Shown: piece by piece, positions 6,944 through 13,233 of the stretch
Layout: every line of letters begins with the position of its first letter
How positions within the stretch are numbered: position 1 is the stretch's first letter
Assembly (NCBI GenBank): GCA_913049565.1
Contig: CAJWZG010000053.1
Coordinates: forward strand, 1 to 13,233
DNA: 13,233 bases
Direction: 5' to 3'
Source of the DNA: an uncultured Gammaproteobacteria bacterium
GTDB taxonomy: Bacteria; Pseudomonadota; Gammaproteobacteria; Pseudomonadales; Azotimanducaceae_A
Notes under the pieces: generated by a model
The model's input: only the letters and a program-made list of their open reading frames with translations
Told to the model about the DNA's origin: nothing
Databases searched by the model: none
Translations under genes and position numbers: made by a program

Positions 6944-6973
6944 AGTCTAGCATCGATATTCGCTAACTGTCCC
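6944..6973 (-). promoter_or_regulatory. Possible promoter for trxA
   Basis: In the 104-bp gap between hemB and trxA the minus strand holds TAGACT (6949-6944) preceded by TGC, an extended -10 form. GGGACA (6973-6968) lies 18 bp upstream as a weak -35. The start site would be near 6937, giving a leader of about 24 nt that includes the GGAG ribosome site. No terminator is evident after hemB, so read-through from hemB is also possible. Confidence 0.4.
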
Positions 6974-7017
6974 GCACTTGTACGAAAGGATTGCTTCCCG
7001 CGTTGAATTTAACGGCT

Positions 7018-9940
<2,923 letters not shown>

Positions 9941-9983
9941 AATGATTCACACGGCACAAGCGTGGCTGATAAGCCCACCTGCC

Positions 9984-10751
9984 CTAGCCTTGATCGAGGT
10001 TGTCTTGATTCAGATTGTCAGTGCCGGAAGGCTGAGATCTCGGAGCCGCTAACGGCATACCGGGCATCCGTGTGGAGATTGCTGTACCAGAGTTCTCTTC
10101 GATCCAACCCAGCACCGTATGCCAGGCTTTGAATTCTTTGCGTGCGCCACGATTGAGTTTCAATTCGACAATACCTTGGCCGCTATCGGCTGCCTCTGCA
10201 TAGACTGGCGAGTCACGAAAAGAGGCGATTGCGGGAACGTCTAAGCAGCTTAGGAAATGGCCTAATTTTTGCCGACTGGTCAAGTTACCATTGACGCGGT
10301 TACTGACCACTGCAATGGGTTTGGGCCTAGCGCGCCACACACGCTGAGTAAGAACTTGGGTGATGAAGTGCTCTCCAGCTTGAATGTCCCAAGCAGAGGA
10401 AAGCATTGGTACGATGATGATATCGCTCTGTCTCAGCAACGCCTCGAAGTCAGCTCGAAGCCCAGATCGATGACTAATGCCTGCAGGCGAATCGAATACA
10501 CAGATGTCATAGTTTGCTGCTGAAGCAAAATCGAAGTGGCTCGGCTGAGGGCAACGGTACGATTCAATCGCCACTAAATCACTGCTCCGAGTATCTGCCC
10601 ATTGATGTGCGTTGGCTTGGTTGTCACAGTCAATTAGCGCGACACGCTTGCCGTGATTGGTGTAGGCGGCAGCAAGGTTCGTTGCGACGGTAGTTTTGCC
10701 ACAGCCGCCTTTGCTGTTTATGACCAGTATGTTGAGTCCTGTCATCGTCAT
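9984..10751 (-). CDS. Orphan ParA/MinD-type ATPase
   Basis: This is a deviant-Walker P-loop ATPase of 255 residues. KGGCGKTT (14-21) carries the signature lysine of the ParA/MinD class, LIDCDNQANA (39-48) corresponds to the second motif where ParA has D-x-D-P-Q, and CVFDSPAG (83-90) is the Walker B region. These proteins dimerise on ATP and position DNA, protein clusters or organelles. No parB, minC or other obvious partner gene and no parS-like site is visible nearby, so the cargo cannot be named. The last 35-40 residues (from about GTAIS) look low-complexity and variable. A second ATG at 10745 (MTGLNILVINSKGG) is better spaced from the upstream GGGTTGGA and may be the real start. The upstream 130-bp gap contains an extended -10 promoter and a 12-bp palindrome. 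Confidence 0.88.
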   Translation of the reverse strand: MTMTGLNILVINSKGGCGKTTVATNLAAAYTNHGKRVALIDCDNQANAHQWADTRSSDLVAIESYRCPQPSHFDFASAANYDICVFDSPAGISHRSGLRADFEALLRQSDIIIVPMLSSAWDIQAGEHFITQVLTQRVWRARPKPIAVVSNRVNGNLTSRQKLGHFLSCLDVPAIASFRDSPVYAEAADSGQGIVELKLNRGARKEFKAWHTVLGWIEENSGTAISTRMPGMPLAAPRSQPSGTDNLNQDNLDQG

Positions 10752-10771
10752 TCCAACCCTAAACGCGTGTA

Positions 10772-10783
10772 GGGCGATCGCCC
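10772..10783. repeat. 12-bp perfect palindrome upstream of the ParA gene
   Basis: GGGCGATCGCCC is a perfect palindrome lying between the predicted transcription start (near 10807) and the ParA-like start codon. It could form a small RNA stem or be a dimeric protein site. GCGATCGC cores also occur by chance in GC-balanced DNA, so significance is uncertain. Confidence 0.4.
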
Positions 10784-10813
10784 GCCTTGATTCGCTTTTT
10801 TAAAAGGGCAGGA

Positions 10814-10822
10814 AATATACCA
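10814..10822 (-). promoter_or_regulatory. Extended -10 promoter for the ParA-like gene
   Basis: The minus strand reads TGGTATATT: the TGN extension followed by TATATT, 5/6 to the -10 consensus. No good -35 is seen, as is common with extended -10 promoters. The start would be near 10807, about 56 nt before ATG 10751. It suggests that the ParA-like gene, and perhaps the ABC-F gene and hemB after it, form a transcription unit separate from dsbB. Confidence 0.45.
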
Positions 10823-10881
10823 GCCTCGATAGGTATGACACCAGTACTGCTAGCGCCCGGTGCTTTTCCAATTAGAGACCT

Positions 10882-11370
10882 TTAGCGCAAGCCCTGTCGG
10901 AGCTGCATAACGCTGGCGAACATAAGCAAGGCGAAGCCCAGTAATGCCCAACCTGCAATGCTCATTAATGGAATGACATTGTGTACTGCGGCGCAATCAC
11001 CTGTGCCTGATGTCATCGCTTTGAAAACTTCTCGCATGGGGAAGGCTTCAATCATATAAGACAGGTCAGGCGCGCAGCTGGGAACTTGATCGGGCGGCAA
11101 ACTCTGTAGCCAGAGTTGTCGCAGAGCAAATCCTCCGCCAATTAGCGCGCAGAGAGCGCTCAGCAAAGGATAGATACCCCACCTTGGATTATGCGCGAGC
11201 CCAGCTAGGGCGGTTAAACCGGCTAATGCGAACCAGATTCGCTGCATCATGCAAAGGGGACAGGGGGCTAAGCCCAAGGCAAACTCAACAACCAAACCGA
11301 CACACAAAATACCGCCTGCTAAGAGACAGACAATCGCCCCCCACTGTTCGGTTTCAAGAATATTACGCAT
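10882..11370 (-). CDS. dsbB: Disulfide bond formation protein B
   Basis: DsbB is an inner-membrane quinone reductase that re-oxidises periplasmic DsbA and passes electrons to ubiquinone or menaquinone. The 162-residue protein has four predicted membrane helices (about 9-29, 42-60, 66-86 and 133-154). The quinone-proximal pair Cys37-Pro-Leu-Cys40 and the second periplasmic loop pair Cys99/Cys126 are both present, as is Arg44, equivalent to the quinone-site arginine after CxxC. Everything needed for activity is visible. The ATG overlaps the stop of the upstream oxidoreductase gene by one base (TAATG), so translation is probably coupled. No dsbA is in the window. The stop is followed by a 130-bp gap before the ParA-like gene. 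Confidence 0.96.
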   Translation of the reverse strand: MRNILETEQWGAIVCLLAGGILCVGLVVEFALGLAPCPLCMMQRIWFALAGLTALAGLAHNPRWGIYPLLSALCALIGGGFALRQLWLQSLPPDQVPSCAPDLSYMIEAFPMREVFKAMTSGTGDCAAVHNVIPLMSIAGWALLGFALLMFASVMQLRQGLR

Positions 11371-12356
11371 TAGATAGTCACCACTACTTTGCCGATAGCT
11401 CGGCGTTGTGAAAGACAGTTCAGGGCACTGACAAAGTCGGTTATCGGGTATTGGGCACCCACTAATGCTGTTAACTTACCAGCGCCGAACATTTCGATAA
11501 TTTCCGCGAAATTTTGCTCATTTTCTTGGGGGAATCGCCCGGAAAACGCGCCATAAAAAACGCCCACGATCTGACAGCTTTTCAGCAGAACCAGATTTGT
11601 TGGCACCTTGGGGATATCACCCCCAACGAACCCCACGACAAGCACGCGACCGTTCCAATTGATGCTGCGCATACATTGATCGAACAGCGGGCCCCCTACA
11701 GGATCATAAATGACGTCTGCACCGCGCCCGTCGGTGAGTGCTTTTACTTTATCTTTAAGCTGACCATCGCTGTAGTCGATCAAGGCATCTGCGCCTGCCT
11801 GCTTTGCGATTTCGAGTTTCTCAGCGTTGGATGCGGCAGCAATAACATGGGCTCCCATGGCTTTGCCGAGTTCAACAGCAGCCAAGCCAACACCACCAGC
11901 AGCGCCCAGTACTAATAAGGTTTCGCCGGGTTGTAAGTTCGCGCGCTGCTTAAGCGCATAATAAGACGTGCCATAAGTCGTGCTCACCCCTGATGCCTGC
12001 TCGAAACTCATTGCCTGAGGTTTGGGCCGCAATGCGGTGGCAGCCACGGTGATTTGTTCTGCTAAAGCCCCATGACCGCAGGCACCGAATACCTCATCGC
12101 CCACCTGCCAGCGGGATACGTCATCGGCCACTGCATTAATGACACCGGCAAATTCTCCACCCGGGGTAAATGGGAAGGGTGGCAACGATTGATACTTGCC
12201 CTCGACCATTAAGACGTCAGGAAAGTTAAGGGCACACGATCGTATATCGACCAACACATGCCCGGGTTTTAGTTCCGGTCGGTCAATTTCAGCTAATAAC
12301 AGATTTTCGGCTGGGCCGAATGATTCACAAAGTACCGCTTTCAAAGGATTTTCCAT
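11370..12356 (-). CDS. Zinc-less MDR-family NAD(P)H:quinone oxidoreductase
   Basis: This 328-residue cytosolic protein belongs to the medium-chain dehydrogenase/reductase superfamily, quinone oxidoreductase branch. A GroES-like N-terminal domain contains CALNFPDVLMVEGKY (41-55) and PGGEFAGVI (66-74). The nucleotide-binding Rossmann domain has AAGGVGLAAVELGKAMGA (152-169), typical of NADPH-binding members, and later DPVGG at the expected place. No catalytic or structural zinc cysteines of alcohol dehydrogenases are present. The family reduces quinones, enones or related compounds; the physiological substrate cannot be deduced. The C-terminus ends RRAIGKVVVTI, as usual. It overlaps dsbB by one base and follows acpH by 35 bp, so it is probably in the gshA-acpH-dsbB run. 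No strong Shine-Dalgarno precedes ATG 12356. Confidence 0.9.
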   Translation of the reverse strand: MENPLKAVLCESFGPAENLLLAEIDRPELKPGHVLVDIRSCALNFPDVLMVEGKYQSLPPFPFTPGGEFAGVINAVADDVSRWQVGDEVFGACGHGALAEQITVAATALRPKPQAMSFEQASGVSTTYGTSYYALKQRANLQPGETLLVLGAAGGVGLAAVELGKAMGAHVIAAASNAEKLEIAKQAGADALIDYSDGQLKDKVKALTDGRGADVIYDPVGGPLFDQCMRSINWNGRVLVVGFVGGDIPKVPTNLVLLKSCQIVGVFYGAFSGRFPQENEQNFAEIIEMFGAGKLTALVGAQYPITDFVSALNCLSQRRAIGKVVVTI

Positions 12357-12391
12357 TCATTGGTTGTTGGTAGCGTTGCCTGTGGCAGCCT

Positions 12392-13030
12392 CTATTTGGT
12401 CGCGATAATAGATATCCACTGTGGTAACTGGTTCTGCATATCACCGAAGTATATTCGGAAAGCGCTCTCACCTGAATTACCTTGTGCCTTAGCGGATGCG
12501 ACAACCTCATCGAACAGTTCAGATTTGCCAAGTCTGCCCAGCACAGAATGCAATCCTCGTTCGACATGGCGCCATTGGTGATAGTTGGCTAGCAAGTCGG
12601 TCTCTTGCATATACTGAGTGAATCTTGCGATTGAGACAGATTGGGGTTTGTCGAGGCTAGAGATGTGCTCGTTACAGGCCGCGTAAACCCGAGCGCTAAG
12701 AACAACTCGACTCTCCTCGTAATAGTCACCCCAACTTCGCGACAGGTAATAATCACTGAGTATGTCCACAAAGATTGGCGCAAATCGTCTGAGCTCAGTG
12801 GGGAAGCTCGCACAAATTTCGCGGATGGTTTCGTGGGTATTGGAGTAAGCGTCTATGCGGCGGTGCAACCGAATTCCAGCTTGGAGCGCGACGGGGATGC
12901 TGGAAGAGACCGGGCCTTTGGCAAAGTCGGCGAAGATAGCGCCAGCGAGTAGTCCCCCTTGCAGTTCTGGTGTGCCTTGCCAACGTCTGCAGGCCTCTTG
13001 CGCCAGAGCGCAGTGCGCTAAGAAATTCAT
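12392..13030 (-). CDS. acpH: Acyl carrier protein phosphodiesterase
   Basis: AcpH hydrolyses the 4'-phosphopantetheine prosthetic group from holo-ACP to give apo-ACP, acting in the cytosol. The N-terminus MNFLAHCALAQEA matches the family, as do GLLAGAIFADFAKGP (26-40), GIRLHRRIDAYS (52-63) with His56 and Asp60, RRFAPIFVDILSDYYLSR (81-98) with Asp89 and Asp93, and the C-terminal part containing YFGDM. These histidines and aspartates are the presumed metal-binding residues of its HD-related fold. At 212 residues it is about 20 longer than the E. coli protein, partly through an insertion near residues 14-25 (CRRWQGTPELQG). It follows gshA by 36 bp and precedes the oxidoreductase by 35 bp on the same strand. 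Confidence 0.9.
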   Translation of the reverse strand: MNFLAHCALAQEACRRWQGTPELQGGLLAGAIFADFAKGPVSSSIPVALQAGIRLHRRIDAYSNTHETIREICASFPTELRRFAPIFVDILSDYYLSRSWGDYYEESRVVLSARVYAACNEHISSLDKPQSVSIARFTQYMQETDLLANYHQWRHVERGLHSVLGRLGKSELFDEVVASAKAQGNSGESAFRIYFGDMQNQLPQWISIIATK

Positions 13031-13066
13031 GATTTTATCGTTATCGACAGAGCGCGAATCGCGGCC

Positions 13067-13231
13067 CTAGGGCAAAGCAAGATAATCGGCTAAAAACTCA
13101 GCAAAAGATCTTGTGTCTGCTGCTTCAATTTCGCTTTGCCGGTGCAGCGAGTCTGCCGATTCTTGTATCAGTTCGTTGAGCGTTGCGTCGCTGATAGGCG
13201 AGGCTTGAAGACTATCGCGGACGCGCTCTGC
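13067..13231 (-). CDS. gshA: Glutamate-cysteine ligase, C-terminal end (partial)
   Basis: Reading the minus strand from 13231 gives 54 residues ending at TAG (13069-13067); the rest lies beyond the right edge. The final part, RQSEIEAADTRSFAEFLADY, resembles the C-terminus of proteobacterial GshA, where a Q-x-x-IEAAD-x-x-x-F-x-x-x-L pattern closes the protein. Upstream of it, the helical piece with SPISDATLNELIQES fits the same family. GshA makes gamma-glutamylcysteine, the first step of glutathione synthesis. The assignment rests on a short fragment, so it is probable and not certain. It would be the first gene seen here of a same-strand run continuing with acpH, the oxidoreductase and dsbB. 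Confidence 0.72.
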   Translation of the reverse strand, partial: AERVRDSLQASPISDATLNELIQESADSLHRQSEIEAADTRSFAEFLADYLALP

Positions 13232-13233
13232 TT

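Noticed and set aside
10837..10875. Plus-strand terminator-like dyad near the dsbB 3' end
   Set aside because: The CACCAG/CCGGTG arms are mismatched, the loop is long, and no plus-strand gene precedes it.

Overview
The window looks like a chromosomal backbone segment of a free-living gammaproteobacterium. The gene order of AlgZ/AlgR-type two-component system, hemC, hemD, hemX, hemY, with rho, trxA and hemB nearby, resembles the Pseudomonas-type arrangement, and the AlgR, HemB and Rho sequences read closest to that group. Placement in Pseudomonadales/Cellvibrionales-like lineages is an inference from gene content and remembered family sequences. I see no phage genes, insertion sequences, CRISPR arrays, tRNA or rRNA genes.

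Left arm, + strand (1-5075): the last 44 codons of an AlgZ/FimS-type sensor kinase are followed by an unusual 284-bp gap. Then comes algR, which is interrupted by an in-frame TAA at codon 72 while the rest of the gene reads cleanly in the same frame. Seven bases after the algR stop, hemC begins with a perfect TATAAT just before its ATG and no Shine-Dalgarno. hemD, hemX and hemY follow; hemD/hemX and hemX/hemY overlap. HemC and HemD make the tetrapyrrole ring (hydroxymethylbilane, then uroporphyrinogen III). HemX and HemY are membrane-anchored partners of unclear biochemical role.

Right arm, - strand (5079-13233): the direction of transcription is from high to low coordinates. It starts with the C-terminal end of gshA (glutathione synthesis) and continues with acpH (acyl carrier protein phosphodiesterase), a zinc-less MDR quinone oxidoreductase, dsbB (overlapping it by 1 nt), an orphan ParA-type ATPase, an ABC-F ATPase of the YheS type, hemB, trxA and rho. 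trxA ends in a clear intrinsic terminator and rho has its own promoter and a roughly 130-nt leader. hemY and rho converge with only 3 bp between their stop codons.

Functionally there are two themes: tetrapyrrole synthesis (hemB, hemC, hemD, hemX, hemY) and thiol/redox homeostasis (gshA, quinone oxidoreductase, dsbB, trxA). Most of the window is conserved housekeeping. The notable points are the broken algR with an apparently intact kinase C-terminus, the altered spacing in front of it, and the possible leaderless hemC start that could rescue heme-gene expression from polarity.
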